Shown: positions 1 to 5,537, counted from the stretch's first letter. The stretch is DNA of 5,537 nucleotides from Vulcanimicrobiota bacterium (GCA_028287545.1 JAQBPL010000376.1:1-5537); one strand, 5' to 3'. The notes: generated by a model from the letters alone, not told the origin. Program-made: numbers and translations.

Positions 1-51
1 GGGAGAACACCGCGGGTCGACGCCGCCTCGCAGGCGGCCGCGTACGAGTGA
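1..51 (+). CDS. C-terminal tail of an upstream gene (partial, unidentified)
   Basis: The frame starting at base 1 is open for 16 codons and ends at TGA 49-51, just before coxB. The tail reads GRTPRVDAASQAAAYE, an Ala-rich hydrophilic end with no recognisable motif. The stop falls 7 bases before the coxB start, the spacing expected of an upstream operon member, and the AGGAG before coxB overlaps this stop. The other two forward frames are also open over this short stretch, so the frame choice rests only on the position of the stop. No function can be assigned. Confidence 0.35.
   Translation, partial: GRTPRVDAASQAAAYE
22..38 (+). repeat. 7-bp perfect inverted repeat (possible RNA hairpin) before coxB
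   Basis: GCCGCCT (22-28) and AGGCGGC (32-38) are perfectly complementary around a 3-base CGC loop, and six of the seven pairs are G-C. No T-run follows, so it does not look like an intrinsic terminator. It ends 12 bases before the AGGAG of coxB. It could be an RNA processing or stabilising stem between genes, or simply a by-product of Ala-rich codons in the upstream tail. Confidence 0.3.
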
Positions 52-58
52 GGAGCTC

Positions 59-1138
59 TTGGCACAGCGGATCGTCAAGCCGAAAACCAACCTCGGTCCA
101 GGCTTCTGGCCCATAACGGCGCTGATCATCGTCGTCTCGTTGATCATGAGTTATTTCACGTGGAATTCCGCGTGGCCGATCGGACTGATCCCGGCCGGCG
201 ATCCGGCCCCCGCGACCGACTTTCTCTTCAAGTTCCTCGGCGTCGCGGCCGCGTGGATCTTCAACATCGTCACGATCTATACGATCTATTTCGGGATCGT
301 ATTCCGCCAGCCGAAGAACGCGCCGGCGAGCACGATCGGCGTACAGATTCACGACCATCCGGTACTCGAGTTCTGGTGGACGGTCATCCCGACCATCCTC
401 ATCATCGTGCTCGGGATCATCTCGGTGAAGATCTGGGCCGATATCCAGAACACGCAAGGCGACGTCCTCACTGTCGAGGCGATCGGCTATCAGTTCGGCT
501 TCCAGTTCCGCTATCCGAAGCTGGCGCAGCCCGTCAGCGGCGAGATGCACTTGCCGGTCAACACCCCGACCACGATCCACGTCACCTCGCGTGACGTGAT
601 CCATGGGTTCTGGATCCCCGCGATGCGCATCAAAGCCGACATGGTGCCGGGCTTGGTCAACACGCTGCGCGTCACGCCGACCGTGCCCGGAACGTACCCC
701 ATCATCTGCACCGAGTTCTGCGGTCTGGGACACGGCGCTATGACGACCAAGCTGGTCGTCGACAGCCAACAAGACTTCTCCAAATGGTTCGCCCAGCAAG
801 GCGCCACCACGGGCGGCGGCGGCGGCGGCGCGATCCCGCTCGCGGCGGGGAAAGCCGACGTCGGCAAAGCGCTCTTCGGCCAGAAATGCAGCGCCTGCCA
901 CTCGACCGGCCCGTTCGATCAGAAGCTCGTCGGGCCGGGATTGGGGACCATTTTCAACGACCCCGCCCATCCGAAACTCGTGAACGGGGCCGATCCTACC
1001 CCGCAAAACGTGGCGAAGATCATCCACGACGGTTACTCAGGCCCCATCGGCGTCATGCCGAGCGCACAGATGAACGGCCTCACGAACGCCGACATCGGCA
1101 ATTTGGTCGCCTACCTCGCCAGCCTCTCGAAGAAATAA
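59..1138 (+). CDS. coxB: Cytochrome c oxidase subunit II with fused C-terminal cytochrome c (caa3-type)
   Basis: This 359-residue protein takes electrons into the terminal oxidase through a binuclear CuA centre on the outer face of the membrane. Hydrophobic segments lie near residues 17-36 (signal sequence or extra anchor), 58-82 and 103-125; the last is preceded by the usual LEFWWTVIP-type motif with E104. The CuA ligands are all present: H182, then C217, E219, C221, H225 and M228 in CTEFCGLGHGAM. A six-Gly linker (252-257) leads to a class I cytochrome c domain with heme motif CSACH (277-281) and probable axial M333 in GVMPS. The aromatic patch before the CuA domain reads YQFGFQFRYP (144-153), with Phe where most homologues have Trp. 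The start is TTG at 59, the only start codon in frame ahead of the first helix; AGGAG at 51-55 lies only 3 bases upstream, which is close. The frame is open to the window edge, so a start further upstream is not excluded. It is the first recognisable gene of the cox operon. Confidence 0.96.
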   Translation: MAQRIVKPKTNLGPGFWPITALIIVVSLIMSYFTWNSAWPIGLIPAGDPAPATDFLFKFLGVAAAWIFNIVTIYTIYFGIVFRQPKNAPASTIGVQIHDHPVLEFWWTVIPTILIIVLGIISVKIWADIQNTQGDVLTVEAIGYQFGFQFRYPKLAQPVSGEMHLPVNTPTTIHVTSRDVIHGFWIPAMRIKADMVPGLVNTLRVTPTVPGTYPIICTEFCGLGHGAMTTKLVVDSQQDFSKWFAQQGATTGGGGGGAIPLAAGKADVGKALFGQKCSACHSTGPFDQKLVGPGLGTIFNDPAHPKLVNGADPTPQNVAKIIHDGYSGPIGVMPSAQMNGLTNADIGNLVAYLASLSKK

Positions 1139-1155
1139 CGGAGACGATCCGACCT

Positions 1156-2871
1156 ATGGCAACGATCGCACCGGGAGTGAAGACCGGCCCGTATCACGCG
1201 GTACTCGATCACATCCACCCCGAGCCGACCAGCTTCATCCGCAAGTACATCTTCTCGATCGACCACAAGGTCATCGGGATTCAATACATGATCACGGGCG
1301 GGCTGTTCTTCCTCATCGCCGGCATGCTGGCCGAGGTGATCCGCTACACGCTGCTGCAGCCGCAAGGGCAGATGGGCATCAGCGCCGCCACCTACAACGG
1401 CGTGTACTCGATGCACGGCTCGGCGATGGTGTGGATGGTGATCATTCCGCTGGTGACCGGGGCCTTCGGCAACTTCGTGATGCCGCTGCAGATCGGGGCG
1501 CGTGACGTCGCCTTCCCCTGGCTGAACCTGCTGGCGTTCTGGATGTTCCCGGTCGCCGGCGTGATCTTGTTCAGCTCGTTCCTGATCGGCGCGCCTGACG
1601 CCGGCTGGACGGAGTACCCGCCGATCTCCGTCCAGGGACCGCCGGGCACGACGCTGTGGTGCATCGCGATCTTCCTGATCGGCGTCAGCTCGACGCTGAC
1701 GGGCATCAACTTCATCGTCACGATCTACAAGATGCGCGCGCCGGGCATGACGCTCACTCGCATGCCGCTCTTCGTGTGGGCGCAGTTCGCGACCGCCGGC
1801 CTGTCGTTCATCGCGACCACGGCGCTGGCCGCCGCTCTGCTCGCGCTCTTCTGCGAGCGCGTCTTCCACGTCCCGTTCTACGACCCGTCGCGCGGCGGCT
1901 CGCCGGTGCTGTGGCAGCACATGTTCTGGTTCTACTCGCACCCGGCCGTCTACATCATGATCCTGCCGGCGTTCGGGATCGTCTCGGAAGTTCTGCCGAC
2001 GTTCTCGCGCAAGCCGATCTTCGGCTACAAGATGATCGCCTTCTCGACGGTCGCGATCGCGTTGCTGGGCTTCTCGGTCTGGGCGCACCACATGTTCACC
2101 TCGGGGATGGTGCCTTGGCTCCAGCTCCCGTTCATGATCATCACGATGCTCATCGCGATCCCGACCGGGGTCAAGATCTTCTCGTGGGTAGCGACGCTAT
2201 GGGGCGGCTCGATCCGCTGGACGACCCCGATGCTGTTCGCAACCGGCTTCCTGATCACGTTCACGTGCGGTGGACTGACCGGCTTCTTCCTCGCCGCGGT
2301 TCCCGCCGACTACCACGAACACGGCACGTACTTCGTCGTCGCGCACTTCCACTACGTGCTCTACGGCGGCTCGGTGATGGGATTGTTCGCCGGCATCTAC
2401 TACTGGTGGCCGAAGATGACCGGGCGCATGTACAACGAGGCGCTCGGGCAGTGGCACTTCTGGATCACGTTCGTCGCGTTCAACTGCACCTTCATGCCGA
2501 TGCATTGGCTCGGGCTGATGGGGATGCCGCGGCGCGTGCCGATCTACGATCCCGCGGCGTGGTTCGTGTTCTGGAACCAGTTCGCCTCAATCTCGTCGTT
2601 CGTGCTGGCCGGCTCGATGCTGATCTTCGCCTACAACCTGTGGTCGAGCTTCCGCAGCGGAAAGATCGCCGGGCCGAATCCGTGGGGTGCGCGGACGCTC
2701 GAATGGATGATCAGCTCGCCTCCGCCGTACTACAATTTCAAGAAGATCCCGGCCGTGCTGGCGACGCCGTACGATTTCGGAAACCCGCTGCCGTACCTCG
2801 GGCTCGAGGCTGCGGAGGGCGCGACCGAGGCGACGCCGACGCACAGCTCGCATCCGGTCCCCACGTACTAG
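1156..2871 (+). CDS. coxA: Cytochrome c oxidase subunit I, A2-type heme-copper oxidase
   Basis: This is the catalytic, proton-pumping subunit, 571 residues with about twelve membrane helices (roughly 41-63 to 475-497). The family start FSIDHKVIG is at 33-41. Low-spin heme ligands are H87 and H399; the high-spin heme a3 ligand is H397 (AHFHY). CuB ligands are H262, H311 and H312, and Y266 is the tyrosine expected to cross-link to H262. K-channel K340 lies in IPTGVK. The D-channel entry D117, with N106 and N124, is kept, but the usual Glu of HPEVY is A264, and Y260-S261 precede the His. This YSHPAV pattern marks the A2 subfamily. The heme-propionate Arg pair is R459-R460, and the family tail LEWMISSPPP is at 515-523. 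The Asp that normally follows His at the Mg site is G390. I chose ATG 1156 because it gives the normal N-terminus; GGAG at 1140-1143 is 12 bases upstream. A longer open frame back to 784 overlaps coxB and is not real. The gap from coxB is 17 bp. Confidence 0.98.
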   Translation: MATIAPGVKTGPYHAVLDHIHPEPTSFIRKYIFSIDHKVIGIQYMITGGLFFLIAGMLAEVIRYTLLQPQGQMGISAATYNGVYSMHGSAMVWMVIIPLVTGAFGNFVMPLQIGARDVAFPWLNLLAFWMFPVAGVILFSSFLIGAPDAGWTEYPPISVQGPPGTTLWCIAIFLIGVSSTLTGINFIVTIYKMRAPGMTLTRMPLFVWAQFATAGLSFIATTALAAALLALFCERVFHVPFYDPSRGGSPVLWQHMFWFYSHPAVYIMILPAFGIVSEVLPTFSRKPIFGYKMIAFSTVAIALLGFSVWAHHMFTSGMVPWLQLPFMIITMLIAIPTGVKIFSWVATLWGGSIRWTTPMLFATGFLITFTCGGLTGFFLAAVPADYHEHGTYFVVAHFHYVLYGGSVMGLFAGIYYWWPKMTGRMYNEALGQWHFWITFVAFNCTFMPMHWLGLMGMPRRVPIYDPAAWFVFWNQFASISSFVLAGSMLIFAYNLWSSFRSGKIAGPNPWGARTLEWMISSPPPYYNFKKIPAVLATPYDFGNPLPYLGLEAAEGATEATPTHSSHPVPTY

Positions 2872-2887
2872 GAGCGCTGACGACATC

Positions 2888-3529
2888 ATGGCGGTCTCTG
2901 TCGCAAAGCAGGGCTATCAGCTCGGCCACGGCCACGACGAGCACGATCACGAACAGGTGATCTACGAGGAGACGCGCGACATGCGTCTCCTCGGCTTCGT
3001 CCTGTTCCTGTGCTCCGACGTCGTGCTCTTCTCGTCGTTCATCTTCGCGTACATCTACCTGCGCACGACGGTCGCCCCGACGTGGCCGCCGATGGTCGAC
3101 GGGCATCAGCTGCCGCGGCTCGACACCGCGTTCGCCGCCGTGAACTCGGTCGTGCTGTTCGGTTCAGGCGTCACGATGCACTACGCGCTGGAGAACTGGA
3201 AGCACGGTACCCGCGCCAAGTTCAACCTCTTCATGGGTCTGACGATCCTGCTCGGCGCGATGTTCCTGGGCGGTCAAGCCTACGAATACGCGCACGCGCA
3301 GATCGGTGGCTGGTCCGGCAACACCTTCGGCGCGTCGTTCTTCACGCTGACCGGAATGCACGGGTTCCACGTCTTCGTCGGCGTGGTCTTCCTCGCCGTG
3401 CTGTGGTGGCAGTCCTCACGCGGCGTCTACGACCACGAGCGCTACTTCGGCCTCACCGCCGGAACGCTCTACTGGCACTTCGTCGACGTCATCTGGGTCG
3501 CACTTTTCTTCCTCTTCTATCTCTGGTAA
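2888..3529 (+). CDS. coxC: Cytochrome c oxidase subunit III
   Basis: This 213-residue integral membrane subunit carries no redox cofactor; in the family it stabilises subunit I and sustains proton uptake. About five helices are visible (33-57, 81-102, 114-135, 152-173, 195-213), matching the short five-helix bacterial form rather than the seven-helix mitochondrial type. Family marks are GQAYEY with E133, TGMHGFHVFVG (155-165) and the C-terminal YWHFVDVIWVALFF (195-208). The N-terminus before the first helix is His- and acid-rich (H14, H16, H19, H21). The ATG lies 16 bp after the coxA stop; AGGAG at 2870-2874 overlaps that stop and is 13 bases upstream, a rather long spacing also seen at coxA. 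It is cotranscribed with coxA by position. Confidence 0.97.
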   Translation: MAVSVAKQGYQLGHGHDEHDHEQVIYEETRDMRLLGFVLFLCSDVVLFSSFIFAYIYLRTTVAPTWPPMVDGHQLPRLDTAFAAVNSVVLFGSGVTMHYALENWKHGTRAKFNLFMGLTILLGAMFLGGQAYEYAHAQIGGWSGNTFGASFFTLTGMHGFHVFVGVVFLAVLWWQSSRGVYDHERYFGLTAGTLYWHFVDVIWVALFFLFYLW

Positions 3530-3546
3530 GCGAGGACAATACAACG

Positions 3547-3756
3547 ATGGAAGGGCTTGCTGGCGTCGAAAAGATCATCGCGCTGATTGGCGCGATTGTG
3601 GTCTTCATCTTTGCGCTCATTGGGTTGCGCGGGGAGTGGAAAAAGACCGGGCTGGACGATCAGGTGACCAAGCTGCTGCTGGGGCTGATGGCTTTCGGAT
3701 GCGTGCTGGTCGTGTTGGCGGCGTTCGGCGTTCTGCCGCGTGGAGGAGGCGCGTAA
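3547..3756 (+). CDS. Small two-helix membrane protein, possible oxidase subunit IV-like component
   Basis: This 69-residue protein matches no family I recognise with confidence. It has two hydrophobic helices, about 10-27 and 43-62, joined by a charged loop (R28, E30, K32, K33, D37, D38, K42). The basic loop suggests a cytoplasmic hairpin with both ends outside. There are no His or paired Cys ligands; C52 lies inside helix 2. The ATG sits 17 bases after the coxC stop, with GAGGA at 3532-3536 spaced 10 bases. The place after coxC, the size and the helix count resemble the small subunit IV of caa3 oxidases such as that of Thermus, but this is inference from context. The last base of its TAA is the first base of the next gene's ATG, so the two are probably made together. 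Confidence 0.8.
   Translation: MEGLAGVEKIIALIGAIVVFIFALIGLRGEWKKTGLDDQVTKLLLGLMAFGCVLVVLAAFGVLPRGGGA
3744..3749 (+). promoter_or_regulatory. Strong ribosome binding site deciding the start at 3756
   Basis: AGGAGG lies 6 bases before ATG 3756, inside the last codons of the preceding small gene. It is the best Shine-Dalgarno match in the window. It supports a start at 3756 rather than at the longer in-frame opening from 3636, and so supports the small gene being real. Confidence 0.75.
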
Positions 3757-3935
3757 TGTACGATTTGGAAGACGACCGCGGCGTACCGATCTCGAGCGGG
3801 ATTCCGCCCGTGGTGGTGTACGCCGGAATCGCCGGCGTCGTGCTGATCTTCATCGTCGCAGGGATGGTCCTGGCGACGTCAGGTTCCGGTCACGTGTGGC
3901 CGGCGTCGGCAACGCTCAACGTCAAGCTCTCCTGA
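3756..3935 (+). CDS. Small single-helix membrane protein at the end of the cox operon
   Basis: This 59-residue protein is not recognised. The N-terminus is acidic (D3, E5, D6, D7), then comes a Gly/Pro-containing stretch, one membrane helix at about 18-40, and a short polar tail with H46 and W48. The start overlaps the stop of the previous gene (TAATG) and has the AGGAGG at 3744-3749, so translation is probably coupled. The reading frame opens further upstream (from 3636), but that part is an Arg-rich shadow of the preceding gene. Position and size suggest an accessory subunit or assembly factor of the oxidase; nothing in the sequence proves it. It is the last gene of the operon: a convergent gene ends 24 bp beyond its stop. 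Confidence 0.75.
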   Translation: MYDLEDDRGVPISSGIPPVVVYAGIAGVVLIFIVAGMVLATSGSGHVWPASATLNVKLS

Positions 3936-3959
3936 AGGCTCAGGTGAGCGGCCGGCGCG

Positions 3960-4589
3960 CTAGGCGATATCGGCTTTGCGGCTGCTGATCCCGACGCCGA
4001 GCGCGGGCAGCCGCTTCGGCAGCACGCCGGTAGCGCGGCCGTCGATCGTGTGCACGCCGCCGTATTCGGTGAACTCGCAGAGCGCGGCTTTGGCGAGGTC
4101 CGGCAGTTCGACGTGACCGAGCGTGGGCCACTCGCACGCGACGGCGCGATCCTCGGTCAGCACGGCGATGTAGCCGTTCGTGTCGGCGCTCGACGCGGCG
4201 TCGCGGCGGCGGTAGCGAATGTAACCATCGACGATATAAATCGGTCGCGTCGTGTGATAGAGCGCACGCACCGGCGCCAGCATGACACCGAGCGCCCACG
4301 CCGCGCAGCCGAGGACGCCCAACCCGAACACCGGGGCGATGATAACGATGTCCGGATTGACCCAGCGCGGTGAAAGGCGCGGCGCAGCGAAGATGCCGAA
4401 CGTGATGACGCTGAACACGATTCCGCACAGCAGCGGTTCGATCGCTATGCTCAGCCGTCCGAAGAATCCCATCAGCACGACGCGGCGCTCCGCGCGCGTC
4501 CAGGGGCGGCGAATGAGCGACTTCGCGCGCTCCTCGTTGCTGAGCCGGCCGGGTCTTGTGCCGGTGATGATTTTGCTGGTCTCGGTCAT
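3960..4589 (-). CDS. Two-helix membrane protein of unknown function
   Basis: This 209-residue protein is read on the minus strand and I do not recognise its family. Residues 1-40 are basic and hydrophilic, ending RRPWTRAERRVV. Two membrane helices follow (about 47-69 and 80-108). The C-terminal half (115-209) is soluble and looks beta-rich at first (PIYIVDGYIRYRRR, then GYIAVLTEDRAV). That order, two helices then a strand-rich domain, resembles bacterial membrane proteins with PH-like domains, but no diagnostic motif is present and I do not assign it. The start is ATG 4589-4587, with a modest GGGA 8 bases upstream. The frame stays open back to 4985, but that extension is the reverse of the SCO gene. 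It converges on the cox operon and is head-to-head with, and overlaps, the SCO gene, so it is transcribed apart from both. A role in oxidase biogenesis would be guilt by association only. Confidence 0.72.
   Translation of the reverse strand: MTETSKIITGTRPGRLSNEERAKSLIRRPWTRAERRVVLMGFFGRLSIAIEPLLCGIVFSVITFGIFAAPRLSPRWVNPDIVIIAPVFGLGVLGCAAWALGVMLAPVRALYHTTRPIYIVDGYIRYRRRDAASSADTNGYIAVLTEDRAVACEWPTLGHVELPDLAKAALCEFTEYGGVHTIDGRATGVLPKRLPALGVGISSRKADIA
4502..4506 (+). promoter_or_regulatory. Candidate ribosome binding site for the SCO-family gene
   Basis: AGGGG lies 6 bases before ATG 4513. The later in-frame starts (TTG 4537, GTG 4558, GTG 4564, ATG 4567) have no purine-rich site at good spacing, so this favours 4513. 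The match is imperfect and sits inside the opposite-strand gene, so it could be chance. Confidence 0.4.
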
Positions 4590-5537
4590 CCTGATGTTCC
4601 CGGTGTCAGCCTGCGCTGCGCAACGCTTGCACGGTGTCGTCCTCGCGGTGACGCCGAAGACCGGGGAGGTCGTGGTCCGCCACGATGCCTTCGGCTCGAT
4701 GCCGGCGATGACGATGCCGTTCCGTATCGTTCCCCGGGAACGGGCCGCGCAACTGCAAGCCGGGGCGACGATCGATGCGGACGTGGACACCAGCACCGAG
4801 CCCTGGACGCTCTCGCATGTCACCAGCACGAGCGGACAGACGCTCACCGAGAACGGGTCGCCGTTTCGGCGCGTCAAGCCGGTCCGCGTCGGCGACGTCG
4901 TCCCCGATACCGCGTTCCTCGACCAGCGCGGCAGGCCGTTCCGCTTTTCCCAGCTGCGCGGGCAGAGCGTCGTGCTCGCGTTCATCTATACGCGCTGTCA
5001 GGATGCGCGCATGTGTCCGCTGATCAGCGCGAAGTTCCGGCAGATCCAGGAACTCGCAGGGAAGCGGCCCCTGCACCTCGTCGAGGTAACGCTCGATCCG
5101 GCGTACGACCGCCCGGACGTCCTCGCGCGATACGGCACGACGTTCGGCGCCGATGCGAAGCGCTGGAGCATCGTCGTCGGAGACGCCGAGCCGACGCTCG
5201 ACTTCGCGGCGCAATTCGGCGTCACCGCGTTCCCCGACCCGAGCATCGGGATCATCCACGCCGAGGATACGGTACTGATCGACCGCGACGGCCGAGTGCG
5301 CACGATGATCACCGACACCGCCTGGCTGCCGCCCGAAATCGTGGCGCAGCTCGACGCGCAGAACGGCATCGCCTCGAACCCCATCCAACGCCTGAACCTG
5401 TGGCTCTCCTCGCAAGCCACCGCGCTCTGCGGCAACAGCGTCGCGGGCTTCAGCGGCCTCACCGACCTCGCCGTCGTGCTGGTAATCTTCGCCTCACTCG
5501 CCTACGTCGTCTACCGCGTCGTCCGAAAGATCTTCGC
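4513..5537 (+). CDS. SCO-family copper chaperone with N-terminal CusF-like domain (3' end cut by window)
   Basis: SCO (SCO1/SenC) proteins bind copper with a Cys pair and a His and help build the CuA site of subunit II. The gene runs off the window: 341 codons are visible with no stop. Residues 19-30 form a hydrophobic signal core, followed by lipobox VSAC with C34. Residues 40-103 look like a CusF-type copper-binding fold, with H57 and MPAMTMPF (63-70). The SCO/thioredoxin-like domain spans about 125-285: GDVVPDTAFLDQRG, then FIYTRC(162)QDARMC(168)P, a CX5C pair rather than the CX3C of classical SCO1, and H249 in the position of the conserved His (GIIHAEDTVLIDRDG). A final helix (about 317-336) ends YRVVRKIF, basic and so probably cytoplasmic. 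I chose ATG 4513 because it gives an n-region with R6 and R12 and has AGGGG upstream; ATG 4567 is the main alternative and leaves almost no n-region. Its location near coxBAC fits a CuA maturation role, though it is separated by a minus-strand gene and must have its own promoter. Confidence 0.9.
   Translation, partial: MSDFARSSLLSRPGLVPVMILLVSVILMFPVSACAAQRLHGVVLAVTPKTGEVVVRHDAFGSMPAMTMPFRIVPRERAAQLQAGATIDADVDTSTEPWTLSHVTSTSGQTLTENGSPFRRVKPVRVGDVVPDTAFLDQRGRPFRFSQLRGQSVVLAFIYTRCQDARMCPLISAKFRQIQELAGKRPLHLVEVTLDPAYDRPDVLARYGTTFGADAKRWSIVVGDAEPTLDFAAQFGVTAFPDPSIGIIHAEDTVLIDRDGRVRTMITDTAWLPPEIVAQLDAQNGIASNPIQRLNLWLSSQATALCGNSVAGFSGLTDLAVVLVIFASLAYVVYRVVRKIF

Noticed and set aside
784..1155. In-frame upstream extension of the coxA reading frame, adding 124 residues.
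   Set aside because: It lies over the cytochrome c domain of coxB in another frame, is Arg-rich and low in complexity, and coxA has a normal family N-terminus from ATG 1156.
1111..2091. Long minus-strand open frame of 326 codons opposite coxA.
   Set aside because: The translation is almost entirely Arg, Asp, Glu, His and Ala, typical of the reverse complement of a high-GC gene; coxA is certain on the plus strand.
1656..2960. Long plus-strand open frame of 434 codons overlapping coxA and the start of coxC.
   Set aside because: It is a shadow in another frame, rich in Arg, Asp and His with no motifs, over two well-identified genes.
3938..3949. GCTC-AGGT-GAGC hairpin in the gap between the convergent genes, considered as a terminator.
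   Set aside because: The stem is only 4-5 bp and no T-run follows on either strand, so termination cannot be claimed.
4601..4638. Two copies of CGGTGTC (4601-4607 and 4632-4638) near the divergent gene starts, considered as operator half-sites.
   Set aside because: They are short direct copies inside coding sequence with no symmetry and no promoter elements nearby; chance is likely in this composition.
4590..4985. N-terminal extension of the minus-strand unknown gene by 132 codons.
   Set aside because: This part is antisense to the CusF/SCO coding region and has no coherent protein features; the ATG at 4589 begins the plausible protein.
4606..5415. Minus-strand open frame of 269 codons opposite the SCO-family gene.
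   Set aside because: It has shadow composition, and the plus strand shows clear copper-binding and SCO motifs over the same bases.

Overview
This GC-rich window comes from an aerobically respiring bacterium. It carries the structural genes of a caa3-type (cytochrome c-fused) heme-copper oxidase and, after one unrecognised gene on the opposite strand, a copper chaperone of the SCO family. Taxonomy cannot be fixed from the sequence. The A2-type subunit I, the subunit II-cytochrome c fusion and the high GC fit several deep-branching phyla; Eremiobacterota-like bacteria are only a guess.

Layout. Positions 1-51 are probably the last 16 codons of an upstream gene, with a 7-bp inverted repeat inside. 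Then comes a tight plus-strand operon: coxB (59-1138, subunit II with CuA and a C-terminal cytochrome c), coxA (1156-2871, subunit I with heme a, heme a3 and CuB) and coxC (2888-3529, subunit III). Two very small membrane-protein genes follow (3547-3756 and 3756-3935). Gaps are 16-17 bp, and the two small genes overlap by one base (TAATG), which suggests translational coupling. The small genes are good candidates for subunit IV-like or assembly components but match no family I can name. A minus-strand gene (3960-4589) converges on the operon with a 24-bp gap and encodes a two-helix membrane protein of unknown function. Head-to-head with it, and overlapping its 5' end, a plus-strand gene (4513 to beyond the window end) encodes a lipoprotein-like protein. 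It has a CusF-like copper-binding domain, a SCO/thioredoxin-like domain and a C-terminal membrane helix.

How it fits together. Electrons would pass from the tethered cytochrome c to CuA in subunit II, then to heme a and the heme a3/CuB site in subunit I, where oxygen is reduced and protons are pumped. SCO-type proteins deliver copper to, or reduce, the CuA site, so the last gene plausibly matures the oxidase encoded upstream.

Points of interest: the A2-type YSHPxV motif in place of the usual D-channel glutamate; Phe replacing the conserved Trp pair of subunit II; a Gly replacing the usual Mg-site Asp of subunit I; the two small membrane ORFs; and the dual-anchored CusF-SCO fusion with a CX5C site. 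I saw no RNA gene, CRISPR array, insertion sequence or attachment site. No gene-free stretch exceeds 300 bases.
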